Source of the DNA: Chryseobacterium sp. Leaf180
GTDB lineage: Bacteria > Bacteroidota > Bacteroidia > Flavobacteriales > Weeksellaceae
Direction of reading: 5' to 3'
NCBI RefSeq assembly: GCF_001424585.1
Contig: NZ_LMPJ01000001.1
Coordinates: 2,053-66,052 of the forward strand
DNA length: 64,000 nucleotides
Part shown: piece after piece, positions 8,160 through 18,390 of the stretch
How the letters are laid out: the number at the start of each line of letters is the position of its first letter
Numbering within the stretch: the first letter of the stretch is position 1
Position numbers and translations under genes: made by a program
Notes under the pieces: model-generated
The model's input: only the letters and a program-made list of their open reading frames with translations
What the model was told of the DNA's origin: nothing
Databases searched by the model: none

Positions 8160-11036
8160 ATGAACCTATTTTATTTTAGTAAAAACAATAAGGCGGCATT
8201 ATTTTTTGCCATGACCTTATTACCTACGGGTTTGGTTTATTCTCAGAGTGGAAATGATACGATTCAGAAAGAAAAGAAAATTGAGGAGGTTGTCGTAATC
8301 GGGTATGGTACACAGAGAAAAGAAGCGGTAACAGGATCTGTAGTACAGGTAAAAGGCGACGCTTTGCGCGAAGTGCCTTCAGCAAACATCACGCAGGCTT
8401 TACAGGGCCGTGCCGCGGGTGTTGACATCCAGCAGAATTCTACAAAACCCGGAGCGGCGCTTCAAATTAGAATACGTGGTGTACGATCTTTCCAGGCTGA
8501 TGGCAATGATCCTCTGGTAATTCTTGATGGAGTACCGTTTGTGGGATCTTTAAGCGATATCAGTTCATCTGATATTAAAAGTATTGATATCTTAAAAGAT
8601 GCCTCTGCAACGGCGATTTACGGATCAAGAGGAGCAAACGGGGTAATCTTGGTAACAACAAACAGAGGCAGCAGAGGTCAGAAAGCAAGATTTTCATATA
8701 ACTCTTTCAACGGAGTGCAGACTTTATTTTCCCGTTATCCTATGATGGACGGTCCGTCCTTCGCTAAACTTAGAAGTTATGCTGGTATATATACAACCAA
8801 CGGAGACGAGAACGTAAATACAAATACTGACTGGCAAAAATTATATTACAAACCGGCAATGATCATGAACCATGATATTGGTATCTCTGGTGGTTCCGAG
8901 GGTGGTAATTATAATGTTGGATTATCTTATTTCAAACAGGATGCACTTATTCCGCTACAGAGCTACGAGAGATTTGCTTTAAGAATGGCAGTTGATCAGC
9001 AATTGGGCAAAAGATTTAAAATTGGTTTTACTACAAATACAAACTACTCAGAAACTGCGGCTAATGGTATAAGTCCAGGCGCTGTTTTAGGCTATTCACC
9101 TTTAATCAACCCTTATAATACAGATGGAAGTTTAAAATCTGTGGTAACAACTGCCGGAGGAATTGATCAGTCATGGGTATATACTAGACAACGTCTCGAA
9201 GGTCTGGGCGATAAATATGTTGATGAGATTAAAGATTTCGCATCATATAATAATATGTACGGCGAAGTAAGCATCATTAATGGTTTAAAATATAAGTTAA
9301 ATGTTGGTTTAGATTATCGTACATCAAACAGCGGTAGTTATGTGGGTATGGGCGTTTTCAATACCAATCCATTGGGACCTTCAAGTGCCGGGAAAGGTAA
9401 TAATCAGACATATCACTGGCTAATTGAAAACCTTTTAACGTACGACCGTACATTTGGTAAGCATAAAATCAATGCAGTTGGATTATATTCCGCTGAGGGA
9501 AACAGATTTGTAAGCTCTTTTATAAGTGCCAGAAATGTTCCTGCAGATTTTTTCCAATATTATAATATCGGTCAGGCGCCGCAGGCAGACATTCAGATAA
9601 ATCCTTCAAATCAGGCATACAGACAGTTTGGTTTGATATCTGGGATGGGAAGAGCGATGTATACGTTTGATAACAAATATATGATCACTGCAACACTGCG
9701 TGCGGACGGATCTTCACGTTTGGCTCCAGGTAATAAATGGCATACTTATCCTGCACTTTCTGTAGGCTGGACAGTCACAAATGAGTCTTTTATGCAAAAC
9801 ATAAAGGCTCTGAATCTATTTAAACTAAGAGCAGGTATTGGACAAACTGCAAATCAAAGTGTTAAACCATACTCTACTTTGGGATTACTTGGAGTTGTTC
9901 CTTATAATTTTGGTACAACAAATACAACAGGTGTTTATGTTACTGAGGCACCAAATGCAAATCTTAGTTGGGAATACTCTAAAACTCAAAATTATGGTGT
10001 AGATTTCGGTTTGTTCAATAATAGAATTACGGGTAGTGTAGAATATTACAAAACGAACACTCTGGATCTCTTAAATCCAAAACAGCTTCCCGCTTCTTCT
10101 GGTTTAACAATTATTACAGAAAACGTTGCGGAAACAGAAAACAAAGGCTGGGAATTCGCAGTTAATGCATCTATCTTCAATAATCCTGAAGGATTTTCCT
10201 GGGATGTTGGAGGAAATCTCTACACAAACAGAAATAAAATCGTTGCTCTAGCTGATGGTACTACCAGAGACATTATAAATGGTTGGTTTGTAGGGTATAA
10301 TATTAATGCGATCTATGATTATAAATATGTTGGTCTTTGGCAGGCTGGTGATGCCTACCAAAATATTTTAGAGCCTGGTACTGCTGCAGATGTTGTCGGT
10401 TCAATTAAAGTTCTTTATACAGGAGGTTACAATGCAGATGGTACACCTGTAAGAGCGATTAATGAATCTGATAGACAGGTTTTCAATACGGCGCCAAAGT
10501 TTCAGGGTGGTTTCAATATGAAATTTGCCTATAAGAATTTTGATTTGAGTACTGTGGCTGCATTTCAGAGCGGCGGAATTTTGATCAGTGCATTATATGG
10601 TCCATCCAGCTACCTAAACCGACTTACTGGTAGAGGAAACAACGTACAGGTTGATTACTGGACTGAAGATAATACTGGAGCTTATTTCCCGAGACCTGGC
10701 AGACACTTAAGCGGTGATAATCCAAAGTACGCCTCAACACTTGCAATGTTTGATGCTTCTTATCTGAAGATTCGTACAATTACTTTGGGATATAATTTTG
10801 ATAAACAGTTAATGGATAATTTAAAAATTAGTGCATTAAGATTATACTGCACCGTTACAAATCCATTAGTTTTATTCTCTCCATATCACAAGTTTTCAGG
10901 TATGGATCCTGAGCCAAATTCACGTGGAAACGAAAACCAAGCAGTGAATACCAATTATAATGTACGTCAATTGATCGTGGGAGCCAATAATCCATCATCA
11001 AGAAATTATCTTATTGGAATTAATTTAACTTTCTAA
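8160..11036 (+). CDS. SusC-like TonB-dependent outer-membrane transporter
   Basis: The open frame extends upstream to 8115. The ATG at 8160 is preferred because it gives a signal peptide (MNLFYFSKNN...VYSQ) and leaves the upstream hairpin non-coding. The 958-residue protein has a TonB-box/plug start (KKIEEVVVIGYGTQ), the plug motifs ALQGRAAGVDI, IRIRGVRS and DPLVILDGVPF, and the SusC C-terminus NYLIGINLTF. Mature protein begins almost directly with the TonB box; the carboxypeptidase-D-regulatory-like domain found in many SusC proteins is absent. It is probably the port for xylo-oligosaccharides, paired with the SusD 11 bp downstream. Confidence 0.93.
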   Translation: MNLFYFSKNNKAALFFAMTLLPTGLVYSQSGNDTIQKEKKIEEVVVIGYGTQRKEAVTGSVVQVKGDALREVPSANITQALQGRAAGVDIQQNSTKPGAALQIRIRGVRSFQADGNDPLVILDGVPFVGSLSDISSSDIKSIDILKDASATAIYGSRGANGVILVTTNRGSRGQKARFSYNSFNGVQTLFSRYPMMDGPSFAKLRSYAGIYTTNGDENVNTNTDWQKLYYKPAMIMNHDIGISGGSEGGNYNVGLSYFKQDALIPLQSYERFALRMAVDQQLGKRFKIGFTTNTNYSETAANGISPGAVLGYSPLINPYNTDGSLKSVVTTAGGIDQSWVYTRQRLEGLGDKYVDEIKDFASYNNMYGEVSIINGLKYKLNVGLDYRTSNSGSYVGMGVFNTNPLGPSSAGKGNNQTYHWLIENLLTYDRTFGKHKINAVGLYSAEGNRFVSSFISARNVPADFFQYYNIGQAPQADIQINPSNQAYRQFGLISGMGRAMYTFDNKYMITATLRADGSSRLAPGNKWHTYPALSVGWTVTNESFMQNIKALNLFKLRAGIGQTANQSVKPYSTLGLLGVVPYNFGTTNTTGVYVTEAPNANLSWEYSKTQNYGVDFGLFNNRITGSVEYYKTNTLDLLNPKQLPASSGLTIITENVAETENKGWEFAVNASIFNNPEGFSWDVGGNLYTNRNKIVALADGTTRDIINGWFVGYNINAIYDYKYVGLWQAGDAYQNILEPGTAADVVGSIKVLYTGGYNADGTPVRAINESDRQVFNTAPKFQGGFNMKFAYKNFDLSTVAAFQSGGILISALYGPSSYLNRLTGRGNNVQVDYWTEDNTGAYFPRPGRHLSGDNPKYASTLAMFDASYLKIRTITLGYNFDKQLMDNLKISALRLYCTVTNPLVLFSPYHKFSGMDPEPNSRGNENQAVNTNYNVRQLIVGANNPSSRNYLIGINLTF

Positions 11037-11047
11037 AATACAAAGTC

Positions 11048-12991
11048 ATGATAAAATTAAATAAAAAACTGATTTTAGGTGCAGTATTTCTTTCCCTGAC
11101 TTTTACAGGATGTAACGAAATACTTGATGAGCAGCCTAGAGCCACATACACCGTAGATTATTTCAATACTGCCGATGGTATCAATGCAAGTTTACCTTCT
11201 ATGTACCGTCATTTGAGACTGCTCTATGGTAATGGATATTTTATGAGCAACTGTCAGAATGGTACAGATGAATCTACTTTTGCGCAGAGTGCCGACGGTA
11301 ACTTCCGTGAACTGGATATGTCTGGAAATGGGAATATTACACCAAATACTTTTCCGCCAAGTATGATCTGGAATTCTGTATTTCCAAATATTAATACAGC
11401 TAATGCGATTATAGAAAGAGGTCCAAAATTTAATGTAGCAGAATCAATTGTTTCAGAAGCGAGATTTTTCAGAGCTTTTGATTATTTTATGCTGGTACAG
11501 ACCTATGGCGGTGTGCCGTTAGATCTTGGATCTGGCGAACTTGCTTTTAACGTTAATCCAACTACTTCTTCTAAGAGAAATACTGTTACGGAAGTGTATA
11601 CAAAGGCGATTTTCCCAGATTTGAAAAAGGCAATAGATAATTTGCCCGCAAGCCCTAGAGTTACCGGAGGTGTAACTAAAAACGTAGCCAGATTGTTTTT
11701 GGCCAAAGCTTACCTGACGTATGGATGGTGGCTTCAAAATCCAGGAAATATACCTACTTATCCTGATACACCACGAGTTGATCCTGACGGGAAAAATGCT
11801 GCATATTATTTTCAGCAGGCATACGATGTAGCGATGGCCGGTATCGCGTCGCCAGGGCCATACAGTTTACAGCCCACATTTTATGATGTAAATGTCGGGT
11901 CTAATGATAGAAATTCTGAATGCATGCTGTATGCAGATCACACCCAGGCAAGTGCATTTTACAATGAAAGTGATCCTGTAGGTTTTGGCTCAGGCTGGGC
12001 GCCGGATAACTTCGCGGCCTGGATGCAGACCTGGAACTACACAGCAATCAGAACAAGCACCTCTGCAACATCATATACAAATACAGTAAGTTCTGTACAG
12101 CGTGAAGCAGCGCAGTCTCTAGGCAGACCATGGGTTCGTATGGCACCACCGATTGGGGTAATCAAAAATACATTCTCAGATAAAACGACAGACTCTAGAT
12201 ACGACGGTACTTTTGTTACTACATACAGAGGAAACTGGAACAAAGGTGGCGTTACAAACTCCGTTCTATACAATGCCAATAATTTACCTGTAACTCCAGG
12301 CGGAGCAATTTTATCCTTCTTGAATGATGATTCTGTATTGCCTACATATCCTGCCGGTGCAGGGCAAAGCGGAGTAGGCGCCGGAACGCTTCCAGGAAGA
12401 GCTGACTGGGTGGTTGCTCCAAACGGGATCAGCCGTATGATGTATCCGGGTCTTTGGAAAATCGGTACTTACCGTACAGATGATCCGAATGGTTTAGGAT
12501 ATCCGAATGCCGGTTTGACGAGACCTTTCAACGTAGCTAAATTTTCAGAATTCTACTTTATCGCTGCCGAAGCTGCTGTAAAAGGTGCTTCAGGTGCAAT
12601 GTCTGCGAGAGATTTACTTAATGTAATCCGTGCAAGAGCAGGAAAATGGAAATTTAACAATGCTCAAAACGCACCATTTGTAGCAGATAACAGCGCTGCA
12701 ATGATTGCTGCCACTCCAGCAACGATCACTATCGATTATATTCTTGCAGAAAGATCGAGAGAATATTACGGCGAGTTCTACAGATGGTACGATTTGGTAC
12801 GTACTCAGAAATGGAAAGATTATTCTACAACTTATCAGATTGGTGGCTCTAATTACGGGGATCACACGCCTCAGACAGTTACAAGAACGATTCAGCCATT
12901 CCATTATTTGAGACCAATTCCTCAGTCTCAGCTTGATGCAATGCAGGTTCCTGCCGATATCAAGGCAAAATACCAGAATCCTGGTTATTAA
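11048..12991 (+). CDS. SusD/RagB-like glycan-binding lipoprotein
   Basis: The 647-residue lipoprotein (lipobox FTGC, Cys22) has the SusD N-terminus NEILDEQPRATYTVDYF, the TPR-like FFRAFDYFMLVQTYGGVPL segment and the C-terminal RSREYYGEFYRWYDLVRTQKW motif. It caps the SusC barrel at the cell surface and presents oligosaccharides. It is longer than many SusD proteins (about 500-600 residues). No separate surface glycan-binding protein follows; the next element is a terminator. Confidence 0.93.
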   Translation: MIKLNKKLILGAVFLSLTFTGCNEILDEQPRATYTVDYFNTADGINASLPSMYRHLRLLYGNGYFMSNCQNGTDESTFAQSADGNFRELDMSGNGNITPNTFPPSMIWNSVFPNINTANAIIERGPKFNVAESIVSEARFFRAFDYFMLVQTYGGVPLDLGSGELAFNVNPTTSSKRNTVTEVYTKAIFPDLKKAIDNLPASPRVTGGVTKNVARLFLAKAYLTYGWWLQNPGNIPTYPDTPRVDPDGKNAAYYFQQAYDVAMAGIASPGPYSLQPTFYDVNVGSNDRNSECMLYADHTQASAFYNESDPVGFGSGWAPDNFAAWMQTWNYTAIRTSTSATSYTNTVSSVQREAAQSLGRPWVRMAPPIGVIKNTFSDKTTDSRYDGTFVTTYRGNWNKGGVTNSVLYNANNLPVTPGGAILSFLNDDSVLPTYPAGAGQSGVGAGTLPGRADWVVAPNGISRMMYPGLWKIGTYRTDDPNGLGYPNAGLTRPFNVAKFSEFYFIAAEAAVKGASGAMSARDLLNVIRARAGKWKFNNAQNAPFVADNSAAMIAATPATITIDYILAERSREYYGEFYRWYDLVRTQKWKDYSTTYQIGGSNYGDHTPQTVTRTIQPFHYLRPIPQSQLDAMQVPADIKAKYQNPGY

Positions 12992-13021
12992 TTGAATTAT
13001 TTTTTACTTCATATTAAATTG

Positions 13022-13057
13022 AACAAAGTAGATGTGCTACGCATCTGCTTTGTTTTT
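13022..13057 (+). terminator. Terminator or attenuator after susD
   Basis: AACAAAGTAGATG (13022-13034) pairs with CATCTGCTTTGTT (13042-13054) with one G-U pair, followed by further T. No TAnnTTTG box is visible between it and uxuA at 13085, so some read-through into the long uxuA-GH30 unit is likely (inference). Confidence 0.75.
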
Positions 13058-13084
13058 ACTATTAAAAATTAGACGACATTTTTT

Positions 13085-14263
13085 ATGGAAAGAACATGGA
13101 GATGGTTTGGCAAAAAAGATAAAATTCAGCTCAATATGCTTCGTCAGATTGGTGTAGAAGGCATTGTTTCTGCGCTGCACGATATTTCAAATGGTGAAAT
13201 CTGGCCACTGGATGCTATTCTTGATTATAAAAAAAATATAGAAAATCACGGTCTTCGTTGGTCGGTAGTTGAAAGTCTTCCTGTAAGTGAGGCAATCAAA
13301 TACGGAGGTGAAGACCGGGATTTACTGATTGAAAATTATATCCAAAGTTTAGAAAATCTCGGTAAAGCCGGTATTAAAACCGTTTGCTACAATTTTATGC
13401 CCGTGCTCGATTGGGCGCGTACCGACCTTTTCCATGAATGGGAAGACGGTTCTTCATCGCTGTTTTTTGATAAGGCTAAATTCGCCTATTTCGAAATTTA
13501 TATTTTAAAAAGAGAAGGCGCCGAGAAAGATTACACACAGGAAATTCTTCACAAAGTTGATCAGCTGAAACAATCGCTTACCGAAAAAGATAAGGAAGAT
13601 CTCATTGATTCTGTAATCGTGAAAACACAGGGTTTCGTTAATGGAAACATAAAAGAAGGCGAACTCAACCCTGTTGAAAAATTCAAAAATCTGCTTTCTC
13701 TTTATACAGGAATCGATAAAAATCTGCTACGCGAAAATTTAAAATATTTCCTCGAAAAAATAATGCCGGTCTGCGAGCAATACGATATTCAGATGTGCGT
13801 GCATCCCGACGATCCGCCATATTCTTTGCTTGGTTTACCGCGAATTGTTACCAATGAAGAAGACATCGACTGGCTTTTAAACGCCGTCGACAATCCGCAC
13901 AACGGCCTCACATTCTGCGCCGGATCACTTAGCGCAAATCTTCAGAACGATGTTCCGGCTTTAGCTCAGAAATTTGCTAAGCGTACAAAATTTGTCCATT
14001 TAAGAAGTACTGAAGTTTCCGAAAACGGAGATTTCATCGAAGCGCACCATTTGGGCGGAAGAGGCCAGCTGATTGAAGTGATTCTTGTTTTTGAGAAAGA
14101 AAACCCAGCATTGCCAATGAGAATTGATCACGGAAGACTGCTCACTGACGACATAGGTAAAGGTTACAATCCTGGATATTCTTTTCTTGGAAGAATGCTT
14201 GCTTTAGGTCAGATTGAAGGCGTGATGGCAGCGGTGCAGAACGAAATGTCAAAGAAAAATTAG
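13085..14263 (+). CDS. uxuA: D-mannonate dehydratase
   Basis: The 392-residue enzyme dehydrates D-mannonate to 2-keto-3-deoxygluconate. Family signatures include TWRWFGKKD at the start, GVEGIVSALHD, MCVHPDDPP with metal-binding His, and THLRSTE-like FVHLRSTE and HHLGG segments. Length matches UxuA. It opens the glucuronate cassette and is followed 40 bp later by the SDR reductase that makes its substrate. Glucuronate is supplied here by GH115. Confidence 0.95.
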   Translation: MERTWRWFGKKDKIQLNMLRQIGVEGIVSALHDISNGEIWPLDAILDYKKNIENHGLRWSVVESLPVSEAIKYGGEDRDLLIENYIQSLENLGKAGIKTVCYNFMPVLDWARTDLFHEWEDGSSSLFFDKAKFAYFEIYILKREGAEKDYTQEILHKVDQLKQSLTEKDKEDLIDSVIVKTQGFVNGNIKEGELNPVEKFKNLLSLYTGIDKNLLRENLKYFLEKIMPVCEQYDIQMCVHPDDPPYSLLGLPRIVTNEEDIDWLLNAVDNPHNGLTFCAGSLSANLQNDVPALAQKFAKRTKFVHLRSTEVSENGDFIEAHHLGGRGQLIEVILVFEKENPALPMRIDHGRLLTDDIGKGYNPGYSFLGRMLALGQIEGVMAAVQNEMSKKN

Positions 14264-14303
14264 ATAAAAATTTCGATCAGATTTAAATTTAAAACCTAAA
14301 AAA

Positions 14304-15119
14304 ATGAACGAAATATTCAGCATAAAAGATAAAGTGGCCATCATCACCGGCGCATCCGGCGTATTGGGTGGAAGTCTTGCGAAAAGTTTTCTGCAGGCCG
14401 GCGCAAAAGTCGTGGCTTTAGGCAGAAATCAGGAAAAACTTGATGCCTCTGTAAAAGAATTTACCCAAAATCAGGACAATGTTTTAGCGGTGGAAGCGAA
14501 TGTGATGAACATTGAAAGCCTTGAAAATGCCGCTGAAAAAATCAAAGAAAGATTCGGGAAAATTGATATCCTTTTAAATATCGCCGGCGGAAATATTCCG
14601 ACAGCTACTTTGTCCGCAGATCAGTCTTTTTTCGATATGGATATGTCTGGCTGGAACGAAGTGACTGATTTAAATATTAACGGAACCGTGTATCCAAGCT
14701 ACGTTTTTGGTAAAGTAATGGCTGAGCAGGGAAGTGGAAGCATCGTGAATATTTCTTCGATGGCTGCGTATTCTGCGATCACGCGAGTGGCGGGATATTC
14801 TGCTGCAAAATCAGCAATTACCAATTTTACACAATGGCTTGCGTCTGATGTTGCTTTAAAATTTGGCGATAAAATACGTGTAAATGCGGTTGCTCCCGGA
14901 TTTTTTATCGGAGACCAAAACCGTGCAATTCTGATTAATCCAGACGGTTCTTTGACCGACCGCAGCAAAAAAGTGATTGCCAAAACACCGATGGGACGTT
15001 TCGGTGATGTGGAAGAACTCAACGGTGCGGTACAGTTTCTATGTTCGGATGCAGCGAGTTTTATCACAGGTGCTTTGCTACCTGTTGATGGTGGTTTCAG
15101 CGCATTCAGTGGCGTTTAA
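14304..15119 (+). CDS. SDR-family D-mannonate oxidoreductase (fructuronate reductase)
   Basis: The 271-residue short-chain dehydrogenase has the cofactor motif TGASGVLGG near residue 16, NIAGG, a catalytic Ser in NISSMAAYS and the YSAAK catalytic pair (YxxxK), and ends in the tetramer-forming GALLPVDGGFSAFSGV. Its place between uxuA and uxaC indicates reduction of D-fructuronate to D-mannonate. This is the SDR-type enzyme (as in Bacillus YjmF), not the larger E. coli UxuB of the mannitol dehydrogenase family. The cofactor cannot be decided by eye. Confidence 0.85.
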   Translation: MNEIFSIKDKVAIITGASGVLGGSLAKSFLQAGAKVVALGRNQEKLDASVKEFTQNQDNVLAVEANVMNIESLENAAEKIKERFGKIDILLNIAGGNIPTATLSADQSFFDMDMSGWNEVTDLNINGTVYPSYVFGKVMAEQGSGSIVNISSMAAYSAITRVAGYSAAKSAITNFTQWLASDVALKFGDKIRVNAVAPGFFIGDQNRAILINPDGSLTDRSKKVIAKTPMGRFGDVEELNGAVQFLCSDAASFITGALLPVDGGFSAFSGV

Positions 15120-15172
15120 AACAAGAAATCAGTTTATAGAAAAAATTCTCAGACGAATGTAGAAAGGAAAAT

Positions 15173-16591
15173 ATGAGCGAGTTTAATATTAATAAAGAGA
15201 TTTTCGGAGACGCTTTTTTGCTTGAATCGCCGCAGGCGCAAAAACTCTATTTCGGTTATGCAAAAGATCTTCCGATTATCGATTATCACAATCATCTGGA
15301 GCCTGACGTTATTGCAAAAAACCAAAATTTCCGTTCACCGACGGCGATCTGGCTGGATGGCGATCATTACAAATGGCGCGCGATGCGGAATTTTGGTATT
15401 GAAGAAAAATATATTTCCGGAGACGCAACGGACGAAGAAAAATTCAGTAAATGGGCTGAAGTTGTGCCGTATACGCTTCGAAATCCGCTGTTTCACTGGA
15501 CGCATTTGGAACTTAAAAATCCTTTCGGAATTACAGAATATCTTTCTTCAAAAAATGCGGAATCGGTTTATGATAAAATGAATGAAGCGCTGCAGTCTGA
15601 TGGTTTTCGTCCGCAGGCCTTGCTTCAGAAATTTAAGGTTGAAACCCTTTGTACAACCGACGATCCTTCAGATTCGCTGGAATTTCATCAGAATATAGAA
15701 AAATCTGATTTTCAGACACAGGTTTTTCCGGCCTTTCGACCCGATATTTATATCGCGATTACCGACGCGGAAATTTATCGTAAAAATCTCCAAAAGCTTG
15801 AAATTTCTTCAGGAAAAAATATTCTTTCAGCGGATGATTTACTCGAAGCTTTACAAAACAGAATTAATTATTTCCATGAAAACGGGGCGGGAATTTCCGA
15901 TCACGGTTTCGAGTATTTCCCCGATACCAATTTGTGGAATGAAACTTTAAATAAAGAATTCAGCGAATTTTTAGCTGGAAATAAAAAATCATTTTCAAAT
16001 CCTGAAGCGCTTACAGGTTTTCTTCTGAAAGAGCTTTGCAAAATGTACGCAGCGAAAGGTTGGGTGCAGCAGTTTCACGTCGGTGCGACGAGAAATAATA
16101 ATTCGCAGATGCTTCAGAAAATCGGTGCTAATTCCGGTTATGACGCGATTGGTGAAACGTATTTTGCGCAGAGGATGAGCGTAATGTTTGACGGGCTCAA
16201 CCGCGAAAATCTTTTAGCAAAATCAATTATTTATACTTTAAATCCGGTATTAAACGAAGTTTTGGCAACGATGGCCGGAAATTTTAACGAAGGAGGCATT
16301 AAAGGAAAATTGCAGTTTGGCGCCGCTTGGTGGTTTATGGATCAGCTCGACGGCATGGAAAAACAGATGAACGCCGTTTCAAACCTCGGGTTGATCAGCA
16401 CTTTTATCGGAATGCTCACCGATTCCCGCAGCTTTCTGTCGTTCTCTCGACACGAATATTTTCGCCGGCTTCTCTGCAACATGTTTGGTTCTGAAATGGA
16501 GCGCGGACTTTTGCCTAATGACGAAGAATGGATCGGAAAAATTATACAGGACATTTGCTATCATAATGTCAAAAACTATTTCAAATTTTAA
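15173..16591 (+). CDS. uxaC: Uronate isomerase (glucuronate isomerase)
   Basis: The 472-residue amidohydrolase-superfamily enzyme isomerises D-glucuronate to D-fructuronate. It shows IIDYHNHLEPD (metal-binding HxH), the TTDDPSD segment, WVQQFHVGATRNNN and the LTDSRSFLSFSRHEYFRR C-terminal motif. Length is normal. The start is supported by a purine-rich AGAAAGGA upstream. It supplies the SDR reductase upstream in the same cassette. Confidence 0.95.
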   Translation: MSEFNINKEIFGDAFLLESPQAQKLYFGYAKDLPIIDYHNHLEPDVIAKNQNFRSPTAIWLDGDHYKWRAMRNFGIEEKYISGDATDEEKFSKWAEVVPYTLRNPLFHWTHLELKNPFGITEYLSSKNAESVYDKMNEALQSDGFRPQALLQKFKVETLCTTDDPSDSLEFHQNIEKSDFQTQVFPAFRPDIYIAITDAEIYRKNLQKLEISSGKNILSADDLLEALQNRINYFHENGAGISDHGFEYFPDTNLWNETLNKEFSEFLAGNKKSFSNPEALTGFLLKELCKMYAAKGWVQQFHVGATRNNNSQMLQKIGANSGYDAIGETYFAQRMSVMFDGLNRENLLAKSIIYTLNPVLNEVLATMAGNFNEGGIKGKLQFGAAWWFMDQLDGMEKQMNAVSNLGLISTFIGMLTDSRSFLSFSRHEYFRRLLCNMFGSEMERGLLPNDEEWIGKIIQDICYHNVKNYFKF

Positions 16592-16627
16592 AAGTTTGAA
16601 GTAAATCTAATGAAAGGAAGTTATCGC

Positions 16628-16653
16628 GCAGGAGTTTTGAGAAAAATTCCTGC
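16628..16653 (+). other. Stem-loop between uxaC and kdgK
   Basis: GCAGGAGTTTT (16628-16638) pairs with AAAATTCCTGC (16643-16653), 11 pairs with one wobble and a four-base loop. No T-run follows. It lies in the largest gap within the glucuronate cassette (134 bp), so it may set relative mRNA levels. Confidence 0.45.
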
Positions 16654-16725
16654 AGATAATGAAGATGTAATTCTATAACTGAAAATCTTGATCTTACCAA
16701 TCGAGATTAACTTGAAAAACTAAAG

Positions 16726-17718
16726 ATGGCTTCACAAAAAATACTTTGCTTTGGAGAATTACTCCTTCATTTTGCTCCGGATTCTTCTGGAAATTGGTTT
16801 GATCATCAGGCCATGAAAGTTTTTTTGGGCGGCGCGGAGTACAATGTCGCATCTGCACTTTCTCAGTGGAATCATCCTGTAAAAATGCTTACGGCTTTAC
16901 CAGAAAATTTTATCGGAAACCAGCTGGAATCTCAGTTAGAAAATAAAAATATTGAAGTTCTTGCCGAAAAAAACTGCAGTAGAATGGGCACTTTTTATCT
17001 GTCTTCAGATGGCGACATGCAGCATGCGCAGGTTGTTTACGACCGTTTTCCTTCAGTTTTCACTGAATCAGAATTTTCTGCATTTAGCTTTGACGAAATT
17101 TTTAGCGATGTTCAGTGGCTTCACATCAGTACGATTACTCCAGCTTTGAGCGAAAACGCGTATAAAAAGTGTCTTGATTTGATGAAAGAAGCAGCGCGCA
17201 GAAATATTCGCGTTTCGCTTGATTTAAATTACCGCGCCTCACTTTGGCAGGGAAAAAATCCGGCTGAAAGAGTCAAAAATATGATGCCTTACGTTACCGT
17301 TTTGATGGGGAATATCTGGTCGGTAGAGCAGTTTCTGGAAATCCCAATTAAGCACGAGCTCAACGGAAATTTTGATGATGAAAATCTTTTAAAACAAGCT
17401 GAAAACTCGGCTAAAGAAGTTCAGAATAGCTATCCGAATGTAAAAACGGTTGCCAATACTTTTCGGTTTACTGATGGAAATACAGTTAATTATTCGGCGA
17501 CAATGTTTTCTGAAAACCAGCTTTTGGTTTCAAAAAAATACCATTCCGAAGAAATAAAAGAGCGCGTGGGCAGCGGCGATTCTTTCATGGCAGCGCTTAT
17601 TCACGGCCACATTAGAAAAAATCCGAATCAGCAAATTCTCGAAGATGCGACGCAGGTTGCTTTCAAAAAACTTTTTGTGGAAGGCGATACGATCGATGCT
17701 TCTATTTCAATTGAATAA
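16726..17718 (+). CDS. kdgK: 2-keto-3-deoxygluconate kinase (PfkB family)
   Basis: The 330-residue ribokinase-family sugar kinase phosphorylates KDG to KDPG. It has the N-terminal GELLLHFAPD, the substrate-side LGGAEYNVASAL motif and a C-terminal PfkB catalytic signature, here VGSGDSFMAALIHG (usually GAGDAF, with catalytic Asp). Length fits KdgK. It is followed 36 bp later by the aldolase that cleaves its product. Confidence 0.92.
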   Translation: MASQKILCFGELLLHFAPDSSGNWFDHQAMKVFLGGAEYNVASALSQWNHPVKMLTALPENFIGNQLESQLENKNIEVLAEKNCSRMGTFYLSSDGDMQHAQVVYDRFPSVFTESEFSAFSFDEIFSDVQWLHISTITPALSENAYKKCLDLMKEAARRNIRVSLDLNYRASLWQGKNPAERVKNMMPYVTVLMGNIWSVEQFLEIPIKHELNGNFDDENLLKQAENSAKEVQNSYPNVKTVANTFRFTDGNTVNYSATMFSENQLLVSKKYHSEEIKERVGSGDSFMAALIHGHIRKNPNQQILEDATQVAFKKLFVEGDTIDASISIE

Positions 17719-17754
17719 ATTTTCCTTCCTCTTCATTTAAAAAAACTTTACACC

Positions 17755-18390
17755 ATGTATGCGATTATTCAAACCATAAAAGATCAAAAAATTCTTCCGC
17801 TTTTTTACAACGAGTCTTTTGAAGTTTCTAAAAATCTCACGAAAGCTCTTTATGACGCAGGAATTCGCGCGATTGAATATACAAACCGCGGTGCGAAGGC
17901 TCTTGAAAATTTCACAAAACTTAAAGAGATTTCAGCGTCAGAATTCCCGGGACTTTTATTGGGAATCGGAACGATTAAAAATAAAGAAGAGCTACAAAAT
18001 TACATTGATGCGAAAGCCGATTTTGTGATCACACCGATTATGAATGAAGATTTGGTAAAAGAATCTGCAGCTAAAAATATTCTGATGATTCCAGGTTGTT
18101 TCTCGCCTTCCGAAGTTAATATCGCGTATCAAAACGGACTTAGAATGGTTAAAATTTTCCCTGCCGATGCGCTTGGAAAAAATTATATTAAATCAATTCA
18201 GCCGGTTTTTTCGGGAATGAATTTTATGCCGACTGGGGGCGTAGATGCTGATCTTAAGGACATCAAAGAATGGCTTGCAGGCGGCGCAGTTGCTGTTGGT
18301 TTGGGAAGTTCGCTTATGAAATCTGATCTTTCAACAGAACAACTTACAGAAAAAGTAAAAAAACTATTACAACAATTAAATCAGAACTAA
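17755..18390 (+). CDS. kdgA: KDPG aldolase
   Basis: The 211-residue class I aldolase cleaves 2-keto-3-deoxy-6-phosphogluconate to pyruvate and glyceraldehyde-3-phosphate, ending the glucuronate pathway. It shows the IEYTNRG strand, GIGTIKN, PGCFSPSEV and the Schiff-base Lys in MVKIFPAD, then MPTGGV and GLGSSLM for phosphate binding. Its stop codon abuts the ATG of exuT (18390/18391), implying translational coupling. Confidence 0.95.
   Translation: MYAIIQTIKDQKILPLFYNESFEVSKNLTKALYDAGIRAIEYTNRGAKALENFTKLKEISASEFPGLLLGIGTIKNKEELQNYIDAKADFVITPIMNEDLVKESAAKNILMIPGCFSPSEVNIAYQNGLRMVKIFPADALGKNYIKSIQPVFSGMNFMPTGGVDADLKDIKEWLAGGAVAVGLGSSLMKSDLSTEQLTEKVKKLLQQLNQN

Noticed and set aside
16610..16678. 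A 22-codon ORF between uxaC and kdgK (MKGSYRAGVL...)
   Set aside because: It overlaps the stem-loop at 16628-16653, and I see no ribosome binding site or homologous motif. It could be a gene remnant, but support is too thin.
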